Counted from the stretch's first letter, positions 22,360 through 35,188 are shown. The stretch is 64,000 nucleotides of DNA from Cryptomeria japonica (GCF_030272615.1 NC_081414.1:824635396-824699395), one strand, 5' to 3'. The notes: generated by a model from the letters alone, not told the origin. Translations and numbers: made by a program.

Positions 22360-23292
22360 AACATTACCCATTCCACTTGGTTATATCTTACAGGAAGGTG
22401 GAATGGTGGACATTCACATCTTAGACTCTCAACCTCACAAACCACTTGGGTTCAAACACTTCTTGTCGTAGGAATGACAAGAGCTTCTATCTTCCTTACT
22501 ACCCAAACTTCAAACAAATGCAAGAACAGATTAAATCATATCATCACTAACACAATATAAAATACTTCTACAGAAAAAGACCCTACAGGACAAGCAACAA
22601 AAACAAAAAAGAAATTCAGAAAACACTGAGTTGAGCAGCAAAAAATGAAAAGTCTTTATTCCTTCTTCCTTCAGTCTTCTTTCAACAACGTAACATTCAA
22701 CAATAACCCTTGCCTCATAGCTTCCGAGGCATATAAAAACTTCATATTCTTGACACCAACATTCATACCATGACTGTCGGTGTTCCAGTTACAACTGATT
22801 AAGCTTCTTTATATTTCATTTATCAACATTGACACAAAACCGACCCTACAAGAAACATATAATTTAGGAACTACAAAACGGTCACCATCGACCTTTATTC
22901 AAACCAAAATAAATCAAAACCCTAAAACTCCTAAGTCACACAGACCAAAATGAAGTTAAGTCGACGCTCCTGCACCAAACAGGGAAAGCTAAACCTCATA
23001 TGCCCTAACAACATCACCTACAAATGTAGACAAGGTGTAAGGAATTAGTGGGAAGGACATTTTCAAAAAATCTTTCTTTATTATTTGATACTATATAGTT
23101 ACTCATCATTCGGAAAAATATTTATACTTAATTAATACTTGTTATGGATTGCAAAATAACTAATAATAAACAAAAGATGTTTCATTATAAATTGGAAACT
23201 TATAAGACTACTATGTATGAAAACAATTAGAATTAGAAAATTGTTAGTCTTTTTTAATTACTGTAATTAGTATATGATTGTAATTAAATTAA

Positions 23293-23294
<2 letters not shown>

Positions 23295-23349
<55 letters not shown>
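23295..23349. repeat. (AT)n microsatellite
   Basis: About 27 uninterrupted AT dinucleotides, present in copy B only. Confidence 0.97.
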
Positions 23350-23352
<3 letters not shown>

Positions 23353-24192
23353 CAATTGTACGTTCCTTGATTGGTGTAATAGGTGTTGCCAAGCTTGAAT
23401 TCAAAGTTTTGACTAAATCATTTGAATAACTGTTCCTCTGTACTTCTTATTATTTTCAAAAGGCATTGGAAGCTTCTCGTACGTGGTTGCTACCAATCAG
23501 TTGAAGTTGATGGAATTTTAAGGAAGTTTCGATTGGACTAAATTAGCAGTGAGGTAATGCACATCATATCCTTCCAAACCTGAAACTTATGCCTTAATTT
23601 CCTTGTTTCTATAGTTAGTTCGGTTGGCTATAATTGTCTTTTCAATTGGGTCCTACTCTGCAAACAAAAAAACTTTTAATGAGGCAAACCAATCAAGAAA
23701 AGCACACCATGATCCTAATATAGTCTGCAAATTGCAGAACTTATAGCTATTAATACAAATATCAAGAAAAGAAACCAATACTCTCAAGGACAACTTGATC
23801 AAGTAAATGATAAAATCAGTAAAATGAATGAAAAGTTTATGCCCAAATAAAAAATGGTTTGGAGTAAAGTCCAATTTATGAAAGAAACAATAGCAAATTG
23901 GAGACTTTATTTCTTTACGGGTTTTTGATGTAGTGAAAATGTTCTTAATGAAAAGTATTCATCGAGAAAGTACAAAAACGAGGAAAAGTAAAGAAAAATA
24001 TGAATGTGTAAATATTCAAAACAAAAAAAAAATTGTGGTAAAGTCGAATATCAGTAAAAGATCATGTTCAATAAAGAAATTATTTTCATGATAGAACTCT
24101 TTAAGTACAAATGAAGATTTTATGAATTCTTTTAGATGCATGTTTTTTGAATTACAAGCTTCTCAACATATGCAATCATAGGGAGTTGGTTT

Positions 24193-25897
24193 TGTTGGAA
24201 GTGGAAACACTCTGAGAGGTGGGGGGGGTGAATCAGAGTGTTACAAATTTTAACAAGAGATACTTTTATGAACCTGACAATTTTAATTCACAAAATGCAC
24301 AGATGACTGAGACTTAACACCTTAATGAAATACTTTAATGAAGCATGAAATATACAATAGAACCAACTGAAACACTTGATTCAGACTTTTCAAAAAATAA
24401 GAAGGGTATTAAATCTTTTACACAAACATGAAACATCTAAATGAGTACTTCAAAGATTGCATTACATAAATTCAGCAAAACAGAGTATGAAATAAAGAGA
24501 GCTAAAGATATGACGTATCAGAGCATAAACCAGTAAAACAAAATGAGACAAGACAATGCACATAACACCATAGTTTTCATGAGTGGAAAACCCTCCTGGG
24601 GTAGAAAAACCACTCGGTAAGATCCCTTATATTATTTCAAAGAGCACCAACTCAGTTCACAAGTTTTAGAAACCACAAGGCCTCAAGGAGCACCAACCCC
24701 TCTTCTTATCCAATAAACATTTCAACTCGAGCTACAGCCACTGGTGATTTTATGCATGCACTTAAATCTTGCAGTCACAAAACCATCAGTAATTGGAGCG
24801 AGAATATTTTACCAGTCTGTACAAATGATTCTTTCTAAAAATTTTGCAACAGTATTCTTCAAGGATTTGAATCATAATAACATACTTTTAAATGAATTCA
24901 ACACTATTAGAGAGAAAAATTCAATCTCTGAACAAAATAGTTTCAAACATTAAAGCCTCATGTACTCTGCAACAAAAATAGAGTATTGATTTTCAAAACC
25001 CTCGACTATCTAAGATCACTGATAGTCTTTTATACACAGCACTTTCTTTTTTTTTTTCAACACACTCTTTGTGTTTCCCTTTATGCACACTCCACTCTCT
25101 GTTTTTCCTCGTCTAAACTGTTCTGAATAGAACTGTTTTATACCCAAACAAAAAAACAATGTTCTTCCAGAATAACCCTCGTATAGGGTTACCAAAATCT
25201 TACAGGAATTGCAAACTGAAAAACGAATAACCGTTTTAACTGTGCAACGGAAAGGGAAAAACTAAAGATGCTTGATTTCCCAATCATGAAAAACAAAAAT
25301 AAAGCATGGACAGTTTCCTTATTTTCATTTTGCATAACTAAAAAACCTGATTCGAAAACAAATCTGAATCTTTTAAACATATGATCAAGAATAATACCTG
25401 TGAAACGCAACCTTATTGATAACTGAAAACAAACTAACCAGAAAACCATTAAGCTCCCGGTTAAGATCACTTTTGCTTCATTCTTTTTAACTCAACAAAC
25501 TGATTTGAGCTCCTTAGCTACAGCGGCGGCTGCATCTCTCATGGCGTTAGGGTTTGAGACGGACTCCAAACAAGTTCAAAAATGAAACACAAAACGTCTT
25601 CCAAAAAATTTTAACTTGTCGGTCACAAAGAGTATTCTGAGGAATATGCCATTAGTCCGTAGACAGATTAAATCAAAGATGCCATTTAATTAATGCAAAA
25701 TCAGTGTTATTCACTTATCCGTGTCACCAGCATGGCTCGAGAGTAAGATGCTTTAAGCATATAACACGTCAGTAAAAACAATGTGTCCGTGTCACTAGAC
25801 TGGCCCACATGCTTATTAAAATATGAAACTTAACCAACACAACTTCCCTTTTTTTTTACTTTCTTGTCATCGAGGACAAAAGTACCAAAGAGCAACA
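24193..25897 (-). repeat. element II 3' LTR
   Basis: 1,705 bp, TGTTGGAAGTGG to AGAGCAACA on the + strand. Near its left end is CTGAGAGGTGGGGGGGGTGA, the U5 G/C-rich motif. A TATA box on the - strand (TATAAAAG) lies near 25028. Confidence 0.95.
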
Positions 25898-25912
25898 AAC
25901 TCCCCCTTTGTC
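25898..25912 (-). promoter_or_regulatory. element II polypurine tract
   Basis: On the - strand GACAAAGGGGGAGTT directly precedes the 3' LTR. This is the expected primer for plus-strand DNA synthesis. Confidence 0.85.
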
Positions 25913-26159
25913 CTTGATGGCAAAAAAAGAAAAAAAAACTTAAACCATCATTGCCATGAAATATGTCGTCAACTGAAAGGACCAAAATCAATGTAAGGAA
26001 TTCCACTGTCAACAAATGCAATATATACAATCAACACCGAACCTTGTCATATGCAAACCTGTAAGGAAAACAACATCCTCTGAACCTGTAATGTGCAATT
26101 CTGTAAAGAATAAATATTGTCAGAATAATGAACTCCCAATCTGATCTGTATCAAACAAG

Positions 26160-26530
26160 AATACCAAACTGTAATACCCAAATAAAAATGCCTATGCCAC
26201 TGTAATGAAATTCCAATGCCTGAAAAGCCAATTGTCACTGTAATATCAACTGAAACCACTATAATATCAATTGAAAGACCAAAAATGCCAATGCCAATGA
26301 AATGCCAATAAAATGCCAAGTTTGTAATGCCAATGCCAATGCCAATGAAATGCCAATAAAATGCCAAGTCTGTAATGCCAATCAAAAATGAAATACCAAT
26401 GTCACTGTCAAAAATGAAATACCATACCAATGTCACTGTCAAAAATGAAATACCATACCAATGTCACTGTCAAAAATGAAATACCAATGTCACTGTTCAC
26501 TGTGAAATGCCAATATGTGTTCACTGTTGC
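26160..26530. repeat. minisatellite in element II 3' region
   Basis: Imperfect tandem units based on ATGCCAATGAAATGCCAATA and on CCAATGTCACTGTCAAAAATG. They create a false ORF at 26047-26442 on the - strand. The array lies between the pol stop and the polypurine tract. Confidence 0.85.
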
Positions 26531-26652
26531 GTTCACTGTTGCACTGTTGTCACTAAATACCAATTTCTCCTCCTTTTTTTTTACTTTTTTTTAAAACACA
26601 AGGACAAAAGGAAAGAAAATCAACAGAGCAACACTCCCCCTCAAAGTATGCT

Positions 26653-29600
26653 TTAGGTGGAGACAAGAGCAGATTGAGAAAACACTCCCAATCTATCCCT
26701 TAGCCGTTCAAAGACTTCTTTAGACAAAGCTTTTGTAAAAATATCCGCTACTTGTGCCTGAGAAGGTACATATAAAACTTGAAATTCATTAGCCAACACT
26801 TGTTCTCGTAGAAATAGCAACTTAATAGCAACATGTTTAGTGCGAGAATGCATCACAGGATTCTTTGAAAGACTGATGGCACTAGTATTATCACAGAAGA
26901 TGGAGATGGGTTTGTCAACTGTAATACCCATATCAGCAAGTTGATGAGACATCCAGATTAATTGCGTACAACAAGTTGTTGCTGCAATATATTCAGATTC
27001 TGCAGTTGATAAAGTAACACATTCTTGCTTTTTGCTATGCCAGGCAACAAGGCGATCTCCTAGGAAGAATGCTGCACCACTGGTGCTTTTTCTATCATCT
27101 ATACAGCCAGCCCAGTCAGCATCCGTAAAACCAACAAGAGTAAAATCGTTATTTCGTGAATACCACAAGCCAAAGTCTAAAGTACCTTGAATATACTTGA
27201 ATATCCTTTTTATAGCAATCAAATGAGATTGTTTGGGAGCAGACTGAAAACGTGAAACCAAGCAAACTGCATGCATCAAATCAGGCCTAGATGCAGTTAA
27301 ATAAAGTAGGCTGCCAACCATTGATCTATACTCAGATTGATTTACCTCAGGGGAGTCATCTGACTTGGTCAATTTACAACCAGTCTCCATTGGAGTGCTA
27401 ACAGGTTTACAATCTGTCATATTGAACTTTTTAAGCATCTCTTTTGCATATTTGGTTTGTGAGAGAAAAATGCCTTGTTCAAGCTGCATTACTTGAAGCC
27501 CAAGAAAGAAGGTTAATTCACCTAACATGGACATTTCAAATTCAGATTCCATGAGTTTTGAAAACTTTTTGGATACAACATCATTATAACAGCCAAATAT
27601 AATGTCATCCACATAGACTTCAACAACCAATGTATCATTACCTTCAATTTTAACATACAGGTTACTATCAACACCACCTCTAGTATATCCATTTGTTGTA
27701 AGATGGGCATCTAACCTGGAGTACCAAGCTCTTGGAGCTTGTTTAAGGCCATAAAGAGCCTTTTTCAACTTGTATACATGATCAGGTTTATCTGCAGAGA
27801 TAAACCCTTCTGGTTGTTCCATATATACCTCTTCATCAAGATAACCATTAAGGAATGCAGTTTTAACATCCATTTGATACACTTTAAAGTTTTTATAACA
27901 TGAATATGCCAGAAATATTCGGATTGACTCTAGCCTAGCAACAGGTGCAAATGTTTCACCAAAATCTACACCTTCTTGCTGAGCATAGCCTTTACACACA
28001 AAGCGTGCTTTATTCCTAACAACTTTGCCAGATTCATCAAGTTTATTTCTAAAAATCCATTTACCTCCTATCACATTCTTATCATCTGGCCTAGGTACTA
28101 ACTCCCAAGTTTGATTTTTCTCTATTTGACTGATTTCATCTTTCATTGCATTTAACCAACATTCATCAGATAAAGCATCAGAAACATTTTTGGGTTCGAA
28201 ACCAGTTACCAAACAAAAATGTTCAGCCAATTGAGCTTGTTCAGTTGTTTTTGCCCTTCTTCTAGTCAAAATACCTGCATCTATATTGCCAATAACTTGA
28301 CTTTGAGGATGTCTCTTTGTTATAATTTTTGAGGGTGTATAATGGAGAATACCTGTCTCTGCATTTGAATTCTCTGTATTTTCTTCATCAGAACTTGAAC
28401 AAATTTCATTTTTCTTTTCTGTTTTTGTAGGTTTAGGAACTTGATCAACCTTTGTTAAAGTAATTTCCTCTTCCTCAATATCCTGCAAATTATTACTTAA
28501 CAAAAATTGTTCATCAAACCTTACATTTATTGTTTCAACAATTTTATTCAGTCTATAATTGAAACATCTATAGGCTTTGCTATGAGTAGAGTATCCAAGA
28601 AAGATACCCTCATCAGTTTTAGCCTCAAAATTTCCTAGATTTTCTTCATCTCTTTTTAGATAACATTTGGCACCAAAAATTTTGAAATATTTGATAGAAG
28701 CAGCTTTTCCATACCAAAGTTCATAAGGAGTAAAGGTAGATTTTACCCTGATTTGTACACGATTCAAAATGTAAACAGCTGTGTGTACAGCTTCTTTCCA
28801 ATACCTGTCTGGTAGATTTGCCTCATTAAGCATTGTGCGAGCCATTTCTTTGACTGTTCTATTTTTTCTCTCAACTACTCCATTTTGTTGAGGTGTACGA
28901 GTAGCAGCATATTGTCTCTTAATACCATGTCTTTCACAGTAATCAATGAATTCTTGTGAAGTAAATTCACCACCCTTGTCTGATCTTAAGCATTTTAATT
29001 TTAGATCAGATTCTCGTTCAACCATTTTTCTGAAAATCTTGAATCTATCAAATGCTTCGGATTTGTGTTTGAGGAAAGTGACCCATACCATTCTGGTATA
29101 GTCATCAACAAAAAGCATAAAATATTTTTCACCATTTATTGACTGTGTCCCTGTAGGACCACATAAGTCTGTGTGTACAAGCTGTAACGGTCTAGTAGAA
29201 GAATGTTCTTTAGATTTGAAAGACACTTTTGTTTGCTTTCCTTTCAAACACTCTTTACAAACTGAATTGAATGGTTTACTCAAAACAGGCAAACCTCTAA
29301 CATTCTGATTTTTACTGATTCTAACCAGATTGTCAAAATTTATATGTCCTAGGCGTTTATGCCATAACCAATTTTCTTCTATTTGACCCATAAGACAAAT
29401 GCCTTCATTATTCTCATAACCAATGGAATCAAGCAAACTGTAGACATTGCCAATTGTTCTCAAACCAGCAGCAACAGTTTTACCAGATTTATTTTTGATA
29501 GTACAATCTTGAGAGCTAAACAATACACTGTAACCACTATCACAAATTTGACTGACACTCAATAAATTGTGCTTTAACCCTTCAACAAAATACACATCAT

Positions 29601-31446
29601 GAATAGGAGTATCATCATTTAGCAGTAATATACCTTTACCTCGTACATAAGCTCCTGAATTATCCCCAAAGCGTACAAAGCCACTATTAAAGTCTTCAAA
29701 ATGCAGAAATTTATTTCTATCTCCTGTCATATGGTGTGAACAGCCACTGTCCAACACCCATAAAGATTTCTTATTTGAGAGAAGTGCAGTTTGCACTATC
29801 ATTGATTGCTCAATACCAGATACAAACTTAGGTTTCCATATTTTATTAGGGCTTGCCTTTGTTTTGCACTGTATAGTAGTATGCCCAAAAATGTTACACT
29901 TATTACACTTTACTGTGTTTGGAAGGTCATATCCTTGATTGTAACCAAACATAGGAGATCTTTGTTGCAGAAATCTGCAAGTATTAACCTTATGACCAAA
30001 CCTATTGCAATAGAAACAGTATCCATGAAAAAAACCAAACCTAAAAGGTTTTGTTCTGTTATAAGTCTGAAATGATTTTCTAGTTGCAGGCTTAGTGTTC
30101 TGTCTTGATGACTCAGCTTTATCAAAACCTAAACCAGCCAAATCTTTATGCAATTTTTGCTTGCTCAAGATATCATTTAGATGTATTGTACTTTCATACT
30201 GTTCAATTTGTTTTTGAAGTTTTGTGGACTGTTGTTCTAATGTTTCAATTTTCTTTTCTCTTTCTTCAAGAAGGGACTTCAAGTTTGAGATCACTAAATT
30301 TGCATCATTCAACCCGACTTGCAGAATCTGATTTGAATTTTCATGTGAAGCTACAAGTTTCTTTAACCTCTTTATTTCTTTTAAAGCACAAAGCAATTCT
30401 CCTTCAAGATCAATTTCTCCTTGATCTAAATCTTCAAATTCATTTTTTGTTTTGCTAGTTACATCTTCTAATTCTGCCATAAATAGAGTTTCATCACCTT
30501 CACAGGGTGAATCATCTGATTCATTTCTAGAGTCTTCTTTAGTAAAAAGACTCTTCTTTTTCTTGAAGGTATTAAATCTCCTTTTAGGATTCCACATTTT
30601 CTTTTTGTAGAATTTTTCTAGTTTTTCCTCTTCACTGTTTTGATCACTTAGAGGACATTGAGCAACAAAGTGTCCAGCTTTGCCACAATTAAAGCACTTA
30701 AAAGGTAATTTGCCCTTATATTTCTTTTTAAGTTTTCTAACAAAAAGGGCTTCTATAGCATCTAAAAGTTCAGATTCACTATCAAGTTCTTCTTTCTTTT
30801 CTACTTTAAAAGCTGTTTCTTTTGAAGAAGAAGGATTATTACCTATCCTCATCTCATAGGCAGTAAGAATGCTTTGTAGGTTATCAAGTGTCATGGTAGA
30901 AAAACTTTTCTTTTCTTCTAAGGTTGAAACCTTAGTTTCAAACTTGGGTAACAAGGTTCTAATCACTTTATTGACAACTTCCTTTTCTTCAACCTCTTCA
31001 CCAAGACCCTTTCTCGAATTTACTATTTCATCAACTCTAAGAAAATAGCTTGCAACTGTTTCATCTTCTTTCATTCTTAAAGATTCAAACTGATTTTTGA
31101 GTGTAAGAATTTTAGACTCCTTAACCTTAGCATCCCCTTGATAAATGGTTTCAAGTTTTTTCCAAATATCATAAGCAGAAGAACAATGCATGACTTTAAC
31201 AAAAACATCTTTAGTGAGACCACATAAGAGAGCATGCTTAGCTCTGGCATTTAACTCATATTTGGTTTTATCATCAGGATCAGTAGGAATAATGGAAGGA
31301 ACTGTATATTTTGTGGTCACAATATTCCACACATTAAGATCAACTGAAATGAGATAAGTTTCCATCCTAATCTTCCAGAACACATAATCAGTTCCATCAA
31401 AAAGAGGAGCTCTTGAAAGTGAAGCACCTTCCTGAGTTTGAGCCAT
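26653..31446 (-). CDS. intact copia Gag-Pol polyprotein
   Basis: About 1,597 residues from the ATG at 31446 ([20 protein letters not shown]), preferred over an upstream in-frame ATG because it matches the usual copia gag start. Domains: UBN2-type gag (about 20-170), zinc knuckle [14 protein letters not shown] (251-264), coiled coil (about 325-430), two more knuckles [14 protein letters not shown] (477-490) and [14 protein letters not shown] (514-527), aspartic protease WVLDSG (566-568), HHCC zinc domain (696-733), integrase D760, D823, E859, reverse transcriptase with YVDD (1278-1281), RNase H D1442, E1483, D1519. Every catalytic motif is present and there is no stop or frameshift. The long coiled-coil gag recalls the Sirevirus branch, but I did not place it firmly. 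No separate env-like ORF was seen. Confidence 0.97.
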   Translation of the reverse strand: MAQTQEGASLSRAPLFDGTDYVFWKIRMETYLISVDLNVWNIVTTKYTVPSIIPTDPDDKTKYELNARAKHALLCGLTKDVFVKVMHCSSAYDIWKKLETIYQGDAKVKESKILTLKNQFESLRMKEDETVASYFLRVDEIVNSRKGLGEEVEEKEVVNKVIRTLLPKFETKVSTLEEKKSFSTMTLDNLQSILTAYEMRIGNNPSSSKETAFKVEKKEELDSESELLDAIEALFVRKLKKKYKGKLPFKCFNCGKAGHFVAQCPLSDQNSEEEKLEKFYKKKMWNPKRRFNTFKKKKSLFTKEDSRNESDDSPCEGDETLFMAELEDVTSKTKNEFEDLDQGEIDLEGELLCALKEIKRLKKLVASHENSNQILQVGLNDANLVISNLKSLLEEREKKIETLEQQSTKLQKQIEQYESTIHLNDILSKQKLHKDLAGLGFDKAESSRQNTKPATRKSFQTYNRTKPFRFGFFHGYCFYCNRFGHKVNTCRFLQQRSPMFGYNQGYDLPNTVKCNKCNIFGHTTIQCKTKASPNKIWKPKFVSGIEQSMIVQTALLSNKKSLWVLDSGCSHHMTGDRNKFLHFEDFNSGFVRFGDNSGAYVRGKGILLLNDDTPIHDVYFVEGLKHNLLSVSQICDSGYSVLFSSQDCTIKNKSGKTVAAGLRTIGNVYSLLDSIGYENNEGICLMGQIEENWLWHKRLGHINFDNLVRISKNQNVRGLPVLSKPFNSVCKECLKGKQTKVSFKSKEHSSTRPLQLVHTDLCGPTGTQSINGEKYFMLFVDDYTRMVWVTFLKHKSEAFDRFKIFRKMVERESDLKLKCLRSDKGGEFTSQEFIDYCERHGIKRQYAATRTPQQNGVVERKNRTVKEMARTMLNEANLPDRYWKEAVHTAVYILNRVQIRVKSTFTPYELWYGKAASIKYFKIFGAKCYLKRDEENLGNFEAKTDEGIFLGYSTHSKAYRCFNYRLNKIVETINVRFDEQFLLSNNLQDIEEEEITLTKVDQVPKPTKTEKKNEICSSSDEENTENSNAETGILHYTPSKIITKRHPQSQVIGNIDAGILTRRRAKTTEQAQLAEHFCLVTGFEPKNVSDALSDECWLNAMKDEISQIEKNQTWELVPRPDDKNVIGGKWIFRNKLDESGKVVRNKARFVCKGYAQQEGVDFGETFAPVARLESIRIFLAYSCYKNFKVYQMDVKTAFLNGYLDEEVYMEQPEGFISADKPDHVYKLKKALYGLKQAPRAWYSRLDAHLTTNGYTRGGVDSNLYVKIEGNDTLVVEVYVDDIIFGCYNDVVSKKFSKLMESEFEMSMLGELTFFLGLQVMQLEQGIFLSQTKYAKEMLKKFNMTDCKPVSTPMETGCKLTKSDDSPEVNQSEYRSMVGSLLYLTASRPDLMHAVCLVSRFQSAPKQSHLIAIKRIFKYIQGTLDFGLWYSRNNDFTLVGFTDADWAGCIDDRKSTSGAAFFLGDRLVAWHSKKQECVTLSTAESEYIAATTCCTQLIWMSHQLADMGITVDKPISIFCDNTSAISLSKNPVMHSRTKHVAIKLLFLREQVLANEFQVLYVPSQAQVADIFTKALSKEVFERLRDRLGVFSQSALVST

Positions 31447-31508
31447 AAAAAAAAACTTCCAAGTGACCAGGAACAATCCCTAGGACAGACCTATATGAGG
31501 GACCCTAT

Positions 31509-31520
31509 GCTCTGATACCA
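31509..31520 (-). promoter_or_regulatory. element II primer-binding site (tRNA-Met)
   Basis: TGGTATCAGAGC on the - strand, two bases from the 5' LTR. It is the standard plant copia site complementary to the 3' end of initiator tRNA-Met. Confidence 0.95.
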
Positions 31521-31522
31521 CT

Positions 31523-33231
31523 TGTTGGAAGTGGAAACACTCTGAGAAGGGGGGGGGGGGGGTGAATCAGAGTGTTACAAATTTTAACAAGAGATACTTT
31601 TATGAACTTGACAATTTTAATTCACAAAATGCACAGATGACTGAGACTTAACACCTTAATGAAATACTTTAATGAAGCATGAAATATACAATAGAACCAA
31701 CTGAAACACTTGATTCAGACTTTTCAAAAAATAAGAAGGGTATTAAATCTTTTACACAAACATGAAACATCTAAATGAGTACTTCAAAGATTGCATTACA
31801 TAAATTCAGCAAAATAGAGTATGAAATAAAGAGAGCTAAAGATATGACGTATCAGAGCATAAACCAGTAAAACAAAATGAGACAAGACAATGCACATAAC
31901 ACCATAGTTTTCATGAGTGGAAAACCCTCCTGGGGTAGAAAAACCACTCGGTAAGATCCCTTATATTATTTCAAAGAGCACCAACTCAGTTCACAAGTTT
32001 TAGAAACCACAAGGCCTCAAGGAGCACCAACCCCTCTTCTTATCCAATAAACATTTCAACTCGAGCTACAGCCACTGGTGATTTTATGCATGCACTTAAA
32101 TCTTGCAGTCACAAAACCATCAGTAATTGGAGCGAGAATATTTTACCAGTCTGTACAAATGATTCTTTCTAAAAATTTTGCAACAGTATTCTTCAAGGAT
32201 TTGAATCATAATAACATACTTTTAAATGAATTCAACACTATCAGAGAGAAAAATTCAATCTCTGAACAAAATAGTTTCAAACATTAAAGCCTCATGTACT
32301 CTGCAACAAAAACAGAGTATTGATTTTCAAAACCCTCGACTATCTAAGATCACTGATAGTCTTTTATACACAACACTTTCTTTTTTTTTTTCAACACACT
32401 CTTTGTGTGTCCCTTTATGCACACTCCACTCTCTGTTTTTCCTCGTCTAAACTGTTCTGAATAGAACTGTTTTATACCCAAACAAAAAAACAATGTTCTT
32501 CCAGAATAACCCTCGTATAGGGTTACCAAAATCTTACAGGAATTGCAAACTGAAAAACGAATAACCGTTTTAACTGTGCAACGGAAAGGGAAAAACTAAA
32601 GATGCTTGATTTCCCAATCATGAAAAACAAAAATAAAGCATGAACAGTTTCCTTATTTTCATTTTGCATAACTGAAAAACCTGATTCGAAAACAAATCTG
32701 AATCTTTTAAACATATGATCAAGAATAATACCTGTGAAACGCAACTTTATTGATAACTGAAAACAAACTAACCAGAAAACCATTAAGCTCCCGGTTAAGA
32801 TCATTTTTGCTTCATTCTTTTTAACTGAACAAATTGATTCGAGCTCCTTAGCTACATTGACGGCTGCATCTCTCATGGCGTTAGGGTTTGAGACGGACTC
32901 CAAACAAGTTCAAAAATGAAACACAAAACGTCTTCCAAAAACTTTTAACTTGTCGGTCACAAAGAGTATTCTGAGGAATATGCCATTAGTCCGTAGACAG
33001 ATTAAATCAAAGATGCCATTTAATTAATGCAAAATCAGTGTTATTCACTTATCCATGTCACCAGCATGGCTCGAGAGTAAGATGCTTTAAGCATATAACA
33101 CGTCAGTAAAAACAATGTGTCCGTGTCACTAGACTGGCCCACATGCTTATTAAAATATGAAACTTAACCAACACAACTTCCCTTTTTTTTTACTTTCTTG
33201 TCATCGAGGACAAAAGTACCAAAGAGCAACA
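31523..33231 (-). repeat. element II 5' LTR (promoter LTR)
   Basis: 1,709 bp. It differs from the 3' LTR mostly by single transitions and by the length of a G run (GAAGGGGGGG...). As the 5' LTR it would drive element transcription leftward. Confidence 0.95.
32361..32368 (-). promoter_or_regulatory. TATA box in element II 5' LTR
   Basis: TATAAAAG on the - strand, about 840 bases from the inner edge of the LTR. It is identical in the 3' LTR, and is the best core-promoter candidate. Confidence 0.55.
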
Positions 33232-33469
33232 GGTTTGTCATAGACAAATACAGTTGATGATGGTATAGGTGTGCAATATTATGAGTTAAGATTAATTTTC
33301 TATTTGTCAAGATAATTTCAGAGCATTATTAGCAATTGCACTAGCTCTCAATCTTGATGTGCCATAATAAGATGTAATTATGTTTTTAATTATGGTTTAA
33401 AGTTTTCGACTGGAATTGTGAATAAAAAAGAGAGCTTAAGAAAGGGCCTTATCTTTATACAAAGATCAT

Positions 33470-34532
33470 TAGATAAACATTAAAAACACAAAAACAATAT
33501 CATGGAACAAGACATAAAACAAACTACAAAAGTCAACAAACCAACAACCCCCCCATCAACAAGGAATAGGATGAATAAATTGAGTAAATTGCCCAATAGC
33601 GACAACATAAATAAGTCAAGGTAGCTCAAAGCCAAATAATTTTGGGTAACTTTGAATCCTATTGCCACCTTATTTTTGTAGGCTTCTTGACCTAAAACTT
33701 CATCCTATTTTTCTTATTCAAGGCGAGTGAATGTTGAGAGCCAAATGAAGGACAACCAAAGAACTCATCATCAAGACCCTCCCTAGATGTATCCTTCTAC
33801 TTTCAAATCTCCACCAAATGATTCTCATCAAAATGAGATCTACACTTAGAAGCAAGACTAATGGCACCCAAATTAGTCTTGTCCAAAAGAGGTTCAACCA
33901 CCTCTCCAATGCATCCTTCGATATACTCTTCCACAATTTGAGGAACAAAAAGCTTCTTTTAAATATTTTGCTTCATGTGACTTTGTCATCCTCTAGGGGT
34001 GTTACACCAAGTCATAGTGTGGGAAAACATGTGACAATGGTAACAAAACACCAAGGAATCCTCATACAAGATTTGGTGCACCCTTATGCCTAGCTTAGAG
34101 GAGAAGGTGACCAAAGAGGGGAGAATCTTATCAATATCAAGAATAACATAGAACTTGAAAAATAGTATCCATTTTTCAGATTTGGTCATTTGATCTAGAA
34201 CAATAAGCTGGTCAAAAGAACTAACAATACTAGACCAAGCTTCCTGCTAAAATTCCTTCAGTAAACTAGATAGTCTAACCCAAAATGAAACACTTTGATG
34301 CTTTCCTTTTCCAAACCAGAGCTTACATTCCACCTTCTGAGAAAAAGACCAAAGATGCCAAATAACCATTAGCCTCCAATAAAGGTTTGATCATAGTCTT
34401 CATAGAGAGAAAAAGAAATCAAGAAGTCTCTTAGCAATATTACAATCACCATGCCTTCCAACAAAGATTGCTCACTTGGAGCATTGTACAAAAGAAAATA
34501 GTATTATGGTTACACATACTACTCCTAGTCCA
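33470..34532 (-). pseudogene. second LINE ORF1 remnant (copy B)
   Basis: The unsplit counterpart of the remnant in copy A. The 34189-33986 frame reads FYVILDIDKILPSLVTFSSK and then LYEDSLVFCYHCHMFSHTMT with a following W-C: a LINE ORF1 core and a zinc knuckle C-x2-C-x4-H-x4-C. Other parts lie in other frames (33948-33718 and upstream to 34500). After ORF1 comes a short G/T-rich 3' tail ending near 33470. No RT is seen. Its sequence differs clearly from the other LINE remnants, so this is a second ORF1 family. Confidence 0.6.
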
Positions 34533-35170
34533 ACAATTATTATAAGGAGATCTAGTGTTGTTTAAAGAATAATAATTGTGCTCTTATTATGAAAATGATA
34601 AAGCACCGAGGTTAGAGGGGGAAGATATGAAGGTATAAATACATATGGATTGCTACTCAACAACTTGGGCGATTTAGATTTTGGAAGTTTGAGAAGGTGG
34701 AATTGAGGAACCCAAGAATTATACATTTACGAAAGGGATGAGACAACTTGATAGGGTTTGGTGCCTACAAAATTTTAGAACAGTGATGGAGAAAAGCTAG
34801 CAATGATGAAGATTTCAATAAAAAGAGATCGACTTGATGTATTATAAAAATATGAGAAAACAACAAATATAAATTTACTAAACCTTTTGAATAGACGAAG
34901 TTTCTAATATGTAAGAATATGCTGGGTATCAAAGAGAATTCATTCTTCTTTAAGATAAGTGTTAAGAATGAATAGATACATTCTGACAATTTATTAAAGA
35001 GCTAACAATACAGATTTAAAAAATAACCAGAATAATTTTACTTTAAATATAAATCATTTAATCTCCTTTCATTTAAATATAAAGAAACAATTCTAATTTT
35101 TTCATTTATTCATTTTCTGACACCTGAATCCCAAAAGACTTCAGTTACATTTCAATGGCGAATGGTTTTC
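34533..35170. other. AT-rich intergenic DNA
   Basis: Nothing recognisable. ORFs are short and AT-driven. It separates repeat copy B from the small gene. Confidence 0.45.
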
Positions 35171-35180
35171 TCTCTGTGTG

Positions 35181-35188
35181 TCTATATA
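35181..35188 (+). promoter_or_regulatory. possible TATA box
   Basis: TCTATATAG lies about 75 bases before the ATG at 35259, in a pyrimidine-rich upstream region. It suits a short 5' UTR. Confidence 0.35.

Larger units (their letters stand above)
21808..23001. mobile_element. insertion of unknown type in copy B
   Basis: The sequence between GAGAGCAAC (about 21801-21809) and AACAACATCACC (about 23003) is missing from copy A at about 7040-7070, where about 30 other bases stand instead. It contains the TRIM at 22016-22359 and otherwise moderately GC-rich DNA with no recognisable protein. I could not read terminal repeats or a clean TSD. It may be an LTR fragment or a DNA-transposon derivative. 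Confidence 0.45.
24193..33231 (-). mobile_element. element II: complete Ty1/copia retrotransposon
   Basis: 9,039 bp flanked by a perfect TSD GGTTT (24188-24192 and 33232-33236); copy A keeps the empty site GGAGTTGGTTTGTCATAG near 8195. The LTRs (24193-25897 and 31523-33231, about 1.7 kb) differ at roughly 20 positions, about 1%, so insertion is recent. Reading on the - strand: 5' LTR, tRNA-Met primer site, one open Gag-Pol frame with the copia order protease-integrase-RT-RNase H, a non-coding part with a minisatellite, the purine tract and the 3' LTR. It is the only element here that still encodes pol, and it could be the helper for the others. Confidence 0.96.
11910..34532. repeat. composite repeat, copy B, expanded by insertions
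   Basis: This is the direct counterpart of 4205-11163, interrupted by four insertions absent from A: 11993-17763, 18916-20095, about 21808-23001, and 24193-33231. Removing them and their TSDs leaves about 5.42 kb, close to the 5.25 kb of A. The main remaining difference is about 180 bp near 18300-18480 that is present only in B. Confidence 0.75.

Noticed and set aside
26047..26442. 131-residue - strand ORF rich in Ile/Gly
   Set aside because: It is produced by the minisatellite in the 3' region of element II and overlaps no conserved motif.
32523..32903. 126-residue - strand ORF in the element II LTR
   Set aside because: It lies within LTR sequence, is interrupted in the other LTR, and has no known domain.
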